Shown here: positions 8,262-16,877 of the stretch, piece after piece
Position numbering within the stretch: position 1 is the first letter of the stretch
How the letters are laid out: the number at the start of each line of letters is the position of its first letter
Origin: DAOPZC01 sp035353175
Lineage (GTDB): Bacteria; Verrucomicrobiota; Kiritimatiellia; RFP12; UBA1067
Direction: 5' to 3'
NCBI GenBank assembly: GCA_035353175.1
Contig: DAOPZC010000042.1
Coordinates: 1-45,399 of the forward strand
DNA length: 45,399 nt
Program-made: the position numbers and the translations under genes
Notes under the pieces: model-generated
What the model was told of the DNA's origin: nothing
The model's database searches: none
What the model saw: the letters and a program-made list of their open reading frames with translations, nothing else

Positions 8262-11200
8262 TCACTCTTCCGTAACCACAATGCGAAATCCCACATCGTA
8301 AACGCCCTGCCACGGCACATAGGGCCACGCCTCATTGAATGTGGCGCGCTTCGGGCGCGACCACCACGACCCGCCGCGCGCGAGCCGGCGCACGCCGTCG
8401 GGCGCACACTCGCGCGTCCATTCCGCCACGTTGCCGTGCACGTCGCACACGCCCCACGCATTGGGCGCGAACGATCCGACCGGTGCGCTGGCGCGGAATC
8501 CGTCATTCACGTTCGTCACGGCGGGGCGCCACGGCGCGATGGCCCCGCGCGGCAGATCCCAAGGCGGAAACGTCTTCACGCGGCGGAACGTCGCGTCGGC
8601 GAGGTTCGCGAATTTCGCAAAATCCGCCTCGTCACCGCCATAGGCCAGCGCGCCGTCCGCACCAGACCGACCCGCCCACTCCCACTGGTCCCCGTCGGGC
8701 AACCCGCAGGCCAGCCCGCTTTTCTTCGAGAGCCATTCGCAGAAGTCCCGTGCGCGCTGCCACGGCACGCGGCAGACCGGCTGGTCGGGGAGATTCACCG
8801 GATCGCCGCGCTCCTCCGCGCCGAACTGCAGAAAGTCGTCCGCCTCGATGCAGCTGTCGTGCGCAGGATCGAAGCGCGCAAACTGCCGGTTCGACACCTC
8901 GGTCCGCCCGATCCAGAAGGACTTAGGAATATCAACCACCCGCGCTGCGGCGGCTTGTCCTCCGGGCTTTACGAACCGGCCGGCGGGTATGCGCACGAGT
9001 TCCAGCGTCACGCCTTCGCCCAACTCCAGCACCTTGCGCACCTCGCCGGCGGCGGCCTGGCGCCGCACGGCCTCAGCCGCATCGAACGGCCATCCGTCAC
9101 ACGCGGACACGCGGTCCGTCAGCCCCGGACGGGGGTCGGCCGCAGGAGCGACGGGTAAGGCCGCCGCCGGATAAACAGTCTCCAGATCCTCGTCAGGGCC
9201 GCCGTAGCGGCGGTTGAGCCCGCGCTGCCGCTCCGCCATAGCGGCCACGCGGTTGGTCCCGCAGATCTCGGTCCACGTGCCGTGTGCCGGCGTGTTCAGA
9301 TCGATCCAGACGTTGAGCCGATCCCAGGCCTCGGCGGAGAGTTGGACGCCCTTGTGACCCCGTTCCAAGCGACGCGCCAACTCGGTCGTCGACGCGTGGC
9401 ATTCGTAGGGATTCAGCAGGTGCAGATCGCCCTCCATCGTATAGCTGCGGACAAACCGCTTCAGCGCCAGATAGGCGGGCGGGAAGTGCCCTGCGTCGTC
9501 ATACCACTTTGCCGGCATCCCGGCCTTGACATCCGGCCGGAGACGCAAGTCCGGCTGAGCCTGCGTCCCGTCATGACAGCGCACGCAATAGGCGTCAAGC
9601 ACCGGCTGGACTTCGCGGTTGAACGAAAAACCGCGCGCAGGCCCATACCAAGCGGCCATCTTCGCGGGAGGTTTCTGCAGCGCCAAACGTGTCGACTCCC
9701 CACCCGTACTGCTGTTCTGGTCCTCGTGGCAACCGGCGCAGGACTGCATTTCGCCCGGCATCGCGGTCACCCAACTGCGCATCGTCTGCACCGCACGACC
9801 CGCAGAATCGAGCGGCTGGAACGCCACGGGTGTGTTGGCGGGGACCTCGAAAAGGGCCGAACCGTCGGCTTCGACAGGCACGGTCCCCAAAATGCGGCGG
9901 ACATCCCACGGCCCGTCGATGCCGACACGGTCAACTTGACCGCCCATTCCGCGATAGGAGAAGGCATACGAAAACACGCGCAGCTGCTTCACCGTACCGC
10001 GGGGCACACCTTTAAGTCCCGGACCTCCATACAGGTCAATGATTTTCACCAAACCCGTTTTCTTGGATTCATCAACGCTGTCGGCGAAGCGCGGAGGACG
10101 CCGGCGGGGCACGAGGGGAATCGGCTCAAAGATCGCCCACCGGGGATCTTCATACAGCAGCAGGAGATTTCCGAAAACATCGGCGTAATACAGTCCCCAG
10201 AGCGAGTTCGGCCCGGGTTTGGCCGCAACCAGAAAAGCGTGGCGGCCCATCGGCGCGGGATTCAGAAACTTTGGCCACGACGAGTCGACCAATCTGTCCA
10301 AAATCACCGGTTTGACGACGCGGTCCGCTGTGCCGGCGCGCGACACCACGCCGTCCGCTTCAAAACGGCCTTTCCCTGGCTCAAAAACCACCAGTTCGCC
10401 CATCCGCGCCACGCCGTGGTGACCGCTGACGATACCGGCCACACGCAATGGATCCCCCGGCATCTGTTTCGGAAAAAAAACGCCGTTCGGCCAGTAGGAG
10501 TTGCTGCCGTAGAAGGCGCGCTGTCCCGTGCCGTCCGGGTTCATCGTGAAGAGAATACGCGCCGCGTAATGCGGAATGTCGCTATATTCCCAGCGCAAAT
10601 ACAGCACACGCCCGTCATCCAGCACCGTCGGATGCCAGTTGTGCTCCTGGTCAAAGGTCAGCCGCCTGATTTTTCCGGTCGTCGGCCAAGAGCGGTAAAG
10701 ATGAGCGATCCACGAGCTTCCGCGCACGCACGGCACACCTATGAAAGGAGCGGTGGAAAGGAAGATGATCGATTCATCGGGCAGGTAGCAGCCCGCATAG
10801 TTGTCCACGTCGCCATCGGGTATCAGCGTCAACTCGCGCGCGGCACCGTCCGCCAATGACAGCTCCTTCACGCGCGACGGACTTCCCTGCTTGCGCTCGG
10901 TGAACATGAGTTTGTCCGCGTCCCAATGCAGACACATCTCGCCCGCGAAGGTCTGCCCCTCTGGGCTGTATAAGGGCTGGATTGACGCCGTTCCCTTTAT
11001 GCCTGTCAGCACGGCGATCTCGTTCGTGAGCCCTGTCAAATCCAACTCGCGCGCCGCAGACCAGTTCGCCGGCTGCCCGATATTCCCGTGCGTGCGCCGC
11101 ACCACCGCCACGCGCTCCACATCGAACGCGGTGTCAGCCAACAGCAGGCGTTTGACGTCCGCCAGCCACGCCCGAGCAGCCGCATCGTCAAATGCGCCCA

Positions 11201-11402
11201 GAAGCGCCTCGCGCCGTCCCGCAAGCGAGGCGAGACAGCCCCGAGTTTCAGCCGCATATCGCGCGGGGGCGATTTCCGAAAACGCCGACACCGCCTCTGC
11301 CACAGACTCAGGACGCAGCCGCTCCACCTGTTCTCTCAGCGTGGCAGGCCCCGCCAGCGCACATAGCGCACCCGACAGAAAAATGAGTCCTGCGAGTTTC
11401 AT
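8262..11402 (-). CDS. Secreted HzsA-related protein with two c-type heme motifs and a C-terminal FGE/SUMF1-fold domain
   Basis: A 1046-residue exported protein; residues 1-18 form a signal peptide. Residues of roughly 100-500 resemble the beta-propeller-like region of HzsA-related proteins common in planctomycetes and kiritimatiellotes, with repeats such as DDGRVLYLRWEYSDIPHYAARILFTM broken over several blades. Two heme c motifs follow: CAGCH at 555-559 and CVRCH at 606-610. From about residue 800 the protein has the formylglycine-generating-enzyme/SUMF1 fold (FWIGRTEVSNRQFARF, LPDGDQWEWAGRSG, GNVAEWTRE, RLARGGSWW). After RGGSWW no cysteine pair is present, so canonical FGE chemistry is unlikely. 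The start is 1 bp from the SNF2 stop, with GGGGG just before it. The substrate is unknown, and hydrazine synthesis should not be inferred from the fold name. Confidence 0.8.
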   Translation of the reverse strand: MKLAGLIFLSGALCALAGPATLREQVERLRPESVAEAVSAFSEIAPARYAAETRGCLASLAGRREALLGAFDDAAARAWLADVKRLLLADTAFDVERVAVVRRTHGNIGQPANWSAARELDLTGLTNEIAVLTGIKGTASIQPLYSPEGQTFAGEMCLHWDADKLMFTERKQGSPSRVKELSLADGAARELTLIPDGDVDNYAGCYLPDESIIFLSTAPFIGVPCVRGSSWIAHLYRSWPTTGKIRRLTFDQEHNWHPTVLDDGRVLYLRWEYSDIPHYAARILFTMNPDGTGQRAFYGSNSYWPNGVFFPKQMPGDPLRVAGIVSGHHGVARMGELVVFEPGKGRFEADGVVSRAGTADRVVKPVILDRLVDSSWPKFLNPAPMGRHAFLVAAKPGPNSLWGLYYADVFGNLLLLYEDPRWAIFEPIPLVPRRRPPRFADSVDESKKTGLVKIIDLYGGPGLKGVPRGTVKQLRVFSYAFSYRGMGGQVDRVGIDGPWDVRRILGTVPVEADGSALFEVPANTPVAFQPLDSAGRAVQTMRSWVTAMPGEMQSCAGCHEDQNSSTGGESTRLALQKPPAKMAAWYGPARGFSFNREVQPVLDAYCVRCHDGTQAQPDLRLRPDVKAGMPAKWYDDAGHFPPAYLALKRFVRSYTMEGDLHLLNPYECHASTTELARRLERGHKGVQLSAEAWDRLNVWIDLNTPAHGTWTEICGTNRVAAMAERQRGLNRRYGGPDEDLETVYPAAALPVAPAADPRPGLTDRVSACDGWPFDAAEAVRRQAAAGEVRKVLELGEGVTLELVRIPAGRFVKPGGQAAAARVVDIPKSFWIGRTEVSNRQFARFDPAHDSCIEADDFLQFGAEERGDPVNLPDQPVCRVPWQRARDFCEWLSKKSGLACGLPDGDQWEWAGRSGADGALAYGGDEADFAKFANLADATFRRVKTFPPWDLPRGAIAPWRPAVTNVNDGFRASAPVGSFAPNAWGVCDVHGNVAEWTRECAPDGVRRLARGGSWWSRPKRATFNEAWPYVPWQGVYDVGFRIVVTEE

Positions 11403-11403
11403 G

Positions 11404-14157
11404 TCATCCCCCGAATTTGGTCATCAGCGCACGCGAAACCGTCACCGGCGAACCATCGCTTTCCAGCAGGCCGGCCACCGCCGGCAAAGTATCGCCCCAC
11501 AATCCCGCAAATGCGCCGGATAACGCCTGCCGCACGTTCTGCGGTTCGGCCATCCTTTTCTGCGCCGCGTAAGCGCGAGCCAACAGCACAATCGACTGCT
11601 CGAGCGGCTCGCGCGCCGCATCGAACGAAAGCGCCGCGACCAGTTGGCGCGCGCGCCGGAACGCTTCTGCCGCCTGCCGCCGCAGGGTCAACGCCTGAGC
11701 CTTTTCGCTATCAGCGGCCAACTTGGGCTGCGCCAAGCCTTCGCCCCGCCGATACAGCGTCCGCACGGCATGCTCCGTCCTCATCAACACCCCCCGTGCC
11801 AGCAACCGCTTGACGGCTTCGTGCGCGGAGCGCCCCACCACTTCCACGACCGGCACGTGACGCGGTTCTAGGCCGCCGAACCAATCGGCGCAAACCCGCT
11901 CGGCACAGGCTGACGCCGCCATCGGGTCACCTTCGGCCACAACCAGCAGCACCGGACGCCCCTGCGCCGGCTGACACGCCTCGCACGCCAGCAGCCGATC
12001 ACCCAACCGCTCGGCGACCACTGCGGCGAAGCCCAGTTCGGGATCGACCGCCCGCAGCGCTTCAACGGAGGGTCCCGGCACAGTCCTCACCGGCACCTGC
12101 GGCACCCGCACGACCGACACCACCTGCTGGAGAAAAGCCTGTCGCCCCGAGCCGAGCGGCTGCGTGTCCAGCCCAGCCTCGCCATCCAAAACGCCGTCCG
12201 CCAGCGCGCTTTTGCGGGCCAACGTCTCCACCATACGCGCTTCAAGGCTATCCTCTGTGACGAGATTGACGACCGTGACGTTCCGCACCTGGTTCTTGCG
12301 CCAGGCCCGCGCCACGCGCTGTTCCAGACGAGCAGGATTCCACGGCAGGTCGCAGTTCACCACCACGCTCGCCTGCTGAAGATTCAGCCCAAGGCCGCCG
12401 GTGTCCGTCGACAAGAACACGCGGCACTCGGGATCGTTCTTGAAGCGTATGATCTCTTGTCGGCGCCGCGGCTGCGACACAGACCCGGTGTGCCACGCGA
12501 ACGGCAAACCCATCTGGCGGCATAGCGCCTGCACCAGCAGGAGCATTCGCTCCCACTCCGAGAAGATCAAAACCTTCACCCCCGGCGCGGAAAGCGCGCT
12601 CTCCAGCAGGCTCTGCACCTCATCCAATTTCGGACAGACCCGGCACCCCTCGTCCAAAATATACGGCGTGTCGCACACCATGCGCATCATCGAAAGTTCG
12701 CGCTGCAGGCGCTCCGACTCAGGCTTCGTAAGCGCCCGCGCCCGAGACTGCGCGACGAGCCCCGCCACGCGCTCTTCGTGAACCGCATAGCGCGAACGCT
12801 GCTCCGGCGCCATGGCCACAAAAACCGTGCTGTCGGTGCGGTCCGGTAGCTCCTTCTCCACGTCCGCCTTGCGGCGACGCAGGAGATAGGGTCTGATGCG
12901 TTCGCGCAGGTGTTGCAGGTTTTTGTACCCTTCGGGACGTCCGCTCGCGTTGAGCACGTAGAACTCGCGGTTGAAGCGGAAGAGCGGCCCCAGCACCTGA
13001 GGATCGAGGATCGACATGAGCGAGTACAGTTCGTCGATCCTGTTTTCGAGCGGTGTGCCGGTCAGCACAAACATATAGCGGCTCTGGAGCTTTTTGACCG
13101 CCTGCGCGGTCAGCGTGTCCCAGTTTTTGATGCGCTGCGCCTCGTCGAGGATGACGCAGTCCGGCTTGAGAACCGTGTTGATGCCGGCCACGTCGCGCAA
13201 AATCTGCTCGTAGTTGGTGAGGGTGAAAAAGGCCGGCTGCTCATAGGCAGACCGGCGGGCAGACCTTTCGCCGAAGACGATCTGATACGGCAGATCGGTG
13301 AAAAGACGGATCTGCTCCTCCCACTCGGTCTTCAGCGACGCCGGAGCCACAACCAACACGCGGCCCACCTTGCCCAAGCGATGCAGCAGCGCCGCCGCCG
13401 CGATGGCTTGGACGGTTTTGCCAAGTCCCATTTCGTCGGCCAGCAAGGCGCGCTCTGTAAAAGCCAGATGCAGCATGCCCTCGCGCTGGTACGGCAGGAG
13501 CGGCAACTTGGTCTCCTGCGCGGGGTAGAGTCCGGAACGCACGTTCTGCTCATACGCGCGCCGCAGCCGGATGCGGTCCTCGTTGCGCGTCAGCTGGCCG
13601 ATCCACGCCGCGACTTCCTGCGACACGCGCACCGTCGGGCGGCCGGCCCGATCGAACGCCGCGAGAATCTCTTCTTTGGAAAACTCGGGGAACGCCAATC
13701 CCGTGATGTCGAAGAACCCTCGCAGGCACGATGGCAACTGATTCATGTTGCGCTCCACCATGAGGCGTCCCGTGGCGATGTCAGGCACAAGGTCAATGCG
13801 GCCTGAGCCCGTCTCTTCTGCCTGCCGCAGAGCCGGCCCCGTGCCCCGCAGCCAGCGCAGCAGCGCCTCGACATGTTTGCAGGTCCCGAGGCCGTTGACC
13901 CGAAAATCCACGCACGTGCAGGAGCTGACCAGCGGAGCGAGGCCCCGCAGTTCCACCTGGTAAGTCTGGCCGCTCGCGGACTCCACGCTGAAGTTGGAGA
14001 AAACGGGATACTCGGGCGCGAGGTTCCGGAAACGCATGGGCTCCTTCGCCGCTCGCAGCTTGCGCCGGTTGATTTCGTCCTGATCGGTGGTCCGCCAGTT
14101 ACTCACCGGCGGCACTTCTGGCACCGCTTCAATCCGCATCGGCATTTCCATCGGCAT
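11404..14157 (-). CDS. SNF2-family DEAD/DEAH-type ATPase with N-terminal SWIM zinc finger
   Basis: A 917-residue SWI2/SNF2 ATPase, presumably a DNA translocase acting on protein-DNA complexes. The SWIM zinc finger has ligands Cys80, Cys82, Cys93 and His95. The helicase N-lobe carries DEMGLGKT at 241-248, DEAQ at 338-341 and TGTPLENRIDELYSLM. The C-lobe has FSEWERM, STDTGGLGLNLQQA and the arginine motif RVARAWRKNQ. About 250 further residues are Ala/Arg-rich and unassigned. The frame is open to 14349, but the promoter at 14178-14206 would start transcription near 14171, which favours ATG 14157 with GGGG just upstream. In-frame ATGs at 14151 and 14145 are alternatives. The HzsA-like gene follows after 1 bp. 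Confidence 0.9.
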   Translation of the reverse strand: MPMEMPMRIEAVPEVPPVSNWRTTDQDEINRRKLRAAKEPMRFRNLAPEYPVFSNFSVESASGQTYQVELRGLAPLVSSCTCVDFRVNGLGTCKHVEALLRWLRGTGPALRQAEETGSGRIDLVPDIATGRLMVERNMNQLPSCLRGFFDITGLAFPEFSKEEILAAFDRAGRPTVRVSQEVAAWIGQLTRNEDRIRLRRAYEQNVRSGLYPAQETKLPLLPYQREGMLHLAFTERALLADEMGLGKTVQAIAAAALLHRLGKVGRVLVVAPASLKTEWEEQIRLFTDLPYQIVFGERSARRSAYEQPAFFTLTNYEQILRDVAGINTVLKPDCVILDEAQRIKNWDTLTAQAVKKLQSRYMFVLTGTPLENRIDELYSLMSILDPQVLGPLFRFNREFYVLNASGRPEGYKNLQHLRERIRPYLLRRRKADVEKELPDRTDSTVFVAMAPEQRSRYAVHEERVAGLVAQSRARALTKPESERLQRELSMMRMVCDTPYILDEGCRVCPKLDEVQSLLESALSAPGVKVLIFSEWERMLLLVQALCRQMGLPFAWHTGSVSQPRRRQEIIRFKNDPECRVFLSTDTGGLGLNLQQASVVVNCDLPWNPARLEQRVARAWRKNQVRNVTVVNLVTEDSLEARMVETLARKSALADGVLDGEAGLDTQPLGSGRQAFLQQVVSVVRVPQVPVRTVPGPSVEALRAVDPELGFAAVVAERLGDRLLACEACQPAQGRPVLLVVAEGDPMAASACAERVCADWFGGLEPRHVPVVEVVGRSAHEAVKRLLARGVLMRTEHAVRTLYRRGEGLAQPKLAADSEKAQALTLRRQAAEAFRRARQLVAALSFDAAREPLEQSIVLLARAYAAQKRMAEPQNVRQALSGAFAGLWGDTLPAVAGLLESDGSPVTVSRALMTKFGG

Positions 14158-14177
14158 CCCCGTTCTTAAGATGCCCA

Positions 14178-14206
14178 ATTGTAACCGCAGCCGCGTCAGT
14201 CCGCAA
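14178..14206 (-). promoter_or_regulatory. Promoter of the SNF2 gene
   Basis: On the minus strand TTGCGG (14206-14201) and TACAAT (14183-14178) are 17 bp apart. Transcription would begin near 14171, leaving about 14 nt before ATG 14157. This is the main reason for rejecting the longer frame to 14349. Confidence 0.55.
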
Positions 14207-14306
14207 ACCCTTACGGACGCACCCGCACAAGTTTTCCGATCCCTTTCGGCAAACTGCGGGGACAGCATTTCGGAAACCGTCCCGCACTTGTCGGCAACCT
14301 TCCCTC

Positions 14307-14336
14307 TTGATACATTAAAAGTACGGTTAGTATTAA
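14307..14336 (+). promoter_or_regulatory. Possible promoter of the YdcF-type gene
   Basis: TTGATA at 14307-14312 and TATTAA at 14331-14336 are separated by 18 bp in a locally AT-rich stretch, about 50 bp upstream of ATG 14388. The -10 is imperfect, and TAGTAT at 14328 is an alternative with a short spacer. Confidence 0.4.
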
Positions 14337-14387
14337 AATCGTGTCGCAATCGCCATGAACAACGGATTCGGATAAGAAAAGGGGACG

Positions 14388-14945
14388 ATGGAAACTGCCA
14401 TTCTTGTATTGGGTTCTCCCAACGATGCGCAAGGCGGGCTTTCGAGCATCGCCATCGAGCGCTGCCGGCAAGCGCTGGCCGAATTCAGGCGGACGCCGGA
14501 TCCGGATGTGCACATCATCACCACTGGCGGCTGGGGTGCACATTTCAACGTGGCCGCACATCCCCACGGCCACTTCACCCGGAAATATTTAGAATCACTT
14601 GGCGTGCCGCCTGGCGTTTTCCTCGAATGTGTAGAAAGCTCAAACACCGTTGAAGATGCCCGTCTTAGCCGACCGATTTTGGAACGCCACGGCATCACAG
14701 ACCTGATTGTAGTGACGTCCGATTTCCACATCCCCCGCGCGCGCTTCATTTTTGAACGCGAATTTCCTGCGACCGAGCTGACCTTCTCCGGAGCCCAAAC
14801 ACATCTTTCCGGTGATGAGTTGGCCCGGCTGAAACGGCACGAAGAAGAGGCGCTCGCAAAACTCCGTCAAAGCCGCGAATACCAGCAGGAATTTCAGGCC
14901 TCGTCAGCGTGCGCGTCCGACGGCGAGCCTCGGGCTCTCCTCTGA
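14388..14945 (+). CDS. YdcF/SanA-type DUF218 protein
   Basis: A 185-residue DUF218 domain protein with little beyond the core fold. Family motifs are visible: ILVLGSPN at the first strand, ITTGGW, ESSNTVEDARLSRPIL and VVTSDFHIPRARFIF. SanA/ElyC relatives act in envelope physiology, but those usually carry an N-terminal membrane helix, which is absent here, so a cytoplasmic location is likely. AAGGGG at 14378-14383 precedes ATG 14388 at normal distance. The last 40 residues are charged and low in conservation. It is divergent from the SNF2 gene and convergent with the GH20 gene. The biochemical role is unknown. Confidence 0.75.
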   Translation: METAILVLGSPNDAQGGLSSIAIERCRQALAEFRRTPDPDVHIITTGGWGAHFNVAAHPHGHFTRKYLESLGVPPGVFLECVESSNTVEDARLSRPILERHGITDLIVVTSDFHIPRARFIFEREFPATELTFSGAQTHLSGDELARLKRHEEEALAKLRQSREYQQEFQASSACASDGEPRALL

Positions 14946-15058
14946 CTTCCGCGCAGGACCGATTTCTCCTGACTGGATTTCAGGCACGACAGGACCGAGC
15001 TTGTTTTCACTCCGGCAAAACTGTCGGTTTCGCCAGTCGGGACGGGGTTGGCAGCAGA

Positions 15059-16867
15059 TCACCCCCCATATTCCTTCCGGACTGCCGCAAAACGACCCAG
15101 GCTGTCTTTCAAGCCGCCCTCGCGGTTGCGCAAGCGCCAAACCGTCGCGTGCGAAGCCATCAGCTCATCCATTTCACGCGCCAACGCGCGGCGCGTTTCA
15201 TCTCCGTCGATGCCGCCGTCCAGCAGGGCCTGCCCGCGGTGGCAGGCGGCACGCAGCAACCGGATCACCTGCCACGCTTCCTGCGCCACCACGGACGTCG
15301 ACGGAGGAATGGGCGCGGCCAACCGCTCGACATCCGACAAAACGGCCCGCAGAGTCTCGCCCGTGACGCCCGGCAGAAGTGGACGCCCCCGTGGTTTGGA
15401 AAGGATGTGGAAAAGCTCCGTGCCGTTCCCGCGCAAGGCCCCGCATTTCAGATAAAGGTTCCCCAGGGCCAAAAGCAGAGTGCCTATCTCTTCCGCCGCA
15501 ACCGCGTCCACAGCGGCCGCGAGGTCGATTCCGACGTTCTGGCGGAATCCCCATGAGAGCGCCGCGCCATAAACATAGCCGGCGAGGCTGACCACCATCG
15601 GCTGCCAGTGCCCCCCGTCGCCCCAATCGGTGATGAGATATCCGCAGGCGCCGTGCTTACGGCCATTCACGGCGGCAGAGCGCAGGTTCTCCTGCATGTT
15701 CGACGTGCGCCCCGCCAGGCTGTTCCAGGCGGAGGTACCGGGACAGACATAGAACGGCACGCCCGACCGCGCGAACAGCGCGCCGTGCGCGTCAAAGGGG
15801 TGGTCCGCCTCGTATCCCCACTCGAGCGCCACCGAGTCGGACGGCAATTCCGGCACGAGTTCCGGATGCCGGATGATGATGTCCCCCCAGAACGCCATGG
15901 TCCTGCCGCGTGCGCTCACAAGCGCGTGGATCTTCTTCAAGAAATCGAGATACACGCGTCCCTCGCCCTGTTGCCGCACCAACGCGGCCGACCGGCCGTC
16001 CCCCCGCAGGTCGAAGGTCTCGTCGCAACCGACATTGAAAAGGAGCGAGGTGAAATTCGGCAACAGCTCATCATAGAGTCCCGCCAGAAAATCGACGCAG
16101 CGGGGATCAGATGGACAAAGCGAAGTGGGCTTCTCATGCGTGCCGCCCCACGGCAACGGAGCGCCGCCCTGGGGCAGCTCAGCCAGTCCGTTGTAGCGGG
16201 GCCGGACAAGCCAGCGCTCCAAATGGCCGAACGAGTTCTGATTAGGAACCAGCTCCACACACCGCGCACGGCAATAGGCGTCCAGACTGCGGATCTCTGC
16301 AGCCGTCATGGGGCTGGCGTCCCGCCACACCTCGGCGTGGTCGCGGTAAGCGAACGCATGTTCGGTATACAGCTGAAGCTGATTGATCTTGATCCCTGAG
16401 AGCGTGTCAACAAGGCCGAAGAGCGTCGTCATCGTCGGCACTTTATCGCGGCTGATATCGAGCATCACGCCGCGCACGAGAAAGTCTGGGGCGTCCTCGA
16501 TCTCACACGCAGGCAAACATCCTTCGGCCGCCCGTATGAGTTGCGCCATCGTCGCCGCCGCATAGAAGAGTCCGGCGCGGTCCTGCGCCGCGGCGCTGAC
16601 GCCTCCTTCCGGCGCGATACGGATGCGGTACGACTGCGGTCCCGCCACCCGTGGCACAAGCGCGAAACGAAGAGCCGGCTTCTCCTCTGCGCAGGGGCCG
16701 ACGCGCCACCCCTGCCCAAGCGTTTTCCGCAAGGCGTCAACTGCGGGCGGAATTTCTTCGGCATCGCCTTCGACCGCACAGCACCCCGTCTCCGGCAACA
16801 GAAAGGCCCCCTCGTCACGCCGGACCGACCGCACTCGCGGGACCAATCTGTCGAGAAGGGTGTTCAC
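15059..16867 (-). CDS. Glycoside hydrolase family 20 (beta-N-acetylhexosaminidase-like), no signal peptide
   Basis: A 602-residue GH20-type enzyme expected to remove terminal beta-N-acetylhexosamines by substrate-assisted catalysis. The N-terminal alpha/beta domain reads into RAGLFYAAATMAQLI. The barrel begins at VRGVMLDISRDKVPT. The catalytic Asp-Glu pair is D282-E283 in NVGCDETFDLRGDGRS. Further barrel strands include VALEWGYEADHP and YLITDWGDGGHW. No signal peptide or lipobox is present, so it probably acts in the cytoplasm on imported oligosaccharides or recycled wall fragments. The start is GTG 16867, 10 bp after rlmB, without a strong ribosome-binding site, so translation may depend on coupling. 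The exact substrate is not predictable. Confidence 0.85.
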   Translation of the reverse strand: MNTLLDRLVPRVRSVRRDEGAFLLPETGCCAVEGDAEEIPPAVDALRKTLGQGWRVGPCAEEKPALRFALVPRVAGPQSYRIRIAPEGGVSAAAQDRAGLFYAAATMAQLIRAAEGCLPACEIEDAPDFLVRGVMLDISRDKVPTMTTLFGLVDTLSGIKINQLQLYTEHAFAYRDHAEVWRDASPMTAAEIRSLDAYCRARCVELVPNQNSFGHLERWLVRPRYNGLAELPQGGAPLPWGGTHEKPTSLCPSDPRCVDFLAGLYDELLPNFTSLLFNVGCDETFDLRGDGRSAALVRQQGEGRVYLDFLKKIHALVSARGRTMAFWGDIIIRHPELVPELPSDSVALEWGYEADHPFDAHGALFARSGVPFYVCPGTSAWNSLAGRTSNMQENLRSAAVNGRKHGACGYLITDWGDGGHWQPMVVSLAGYVYGAALSWGFRQNVGIDLAAAVDAVAAEEIGTLLLALGNLYLKCGALRGNGTELFHILSKPRGRPLLPGVTGETLRAVLSDVERLAAPIPPSTSVVAQEAWQVIRLLRAACHRGQALLDGGIDGDETRRALAREMDELMASHATVWRLRNREGGLKDSLGRFAAVRKEYGG

Positions 16868-16877
16868 ATCGGTCCGT

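Noticed and set aside
9282..10859. A 525-codon plus-strand open frame opposite the HzsA-like gene
   Set aside because: The minus strand carries clear heme and FGE-fold motifs; the plus frame is an Arg/His/Pro-rich shadow without a ribosome-binding site.
8262..11402. Hydrazine synthase (anammox) activity for the HzsA-like protein
   Set aside because: Only the fold family and heme motifs are shared; HzsB/HzsC partners and other anammox genes are absent, and the family is widespread in non-anammox bacteria.
14158..14349. N-terminal extension of the SNF2 gene to 14349
   Set aside because: The promoter at 14178-14206 lies inside it, and the extra residues have no family similarity.
14946..15058. 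Possible terminator between the YdcF-type and GH20 genes (GGCAAAAC paired with GTTTCGCC)
   Set aside because: The stem is short with a mismatch and has no T-run on either strand.
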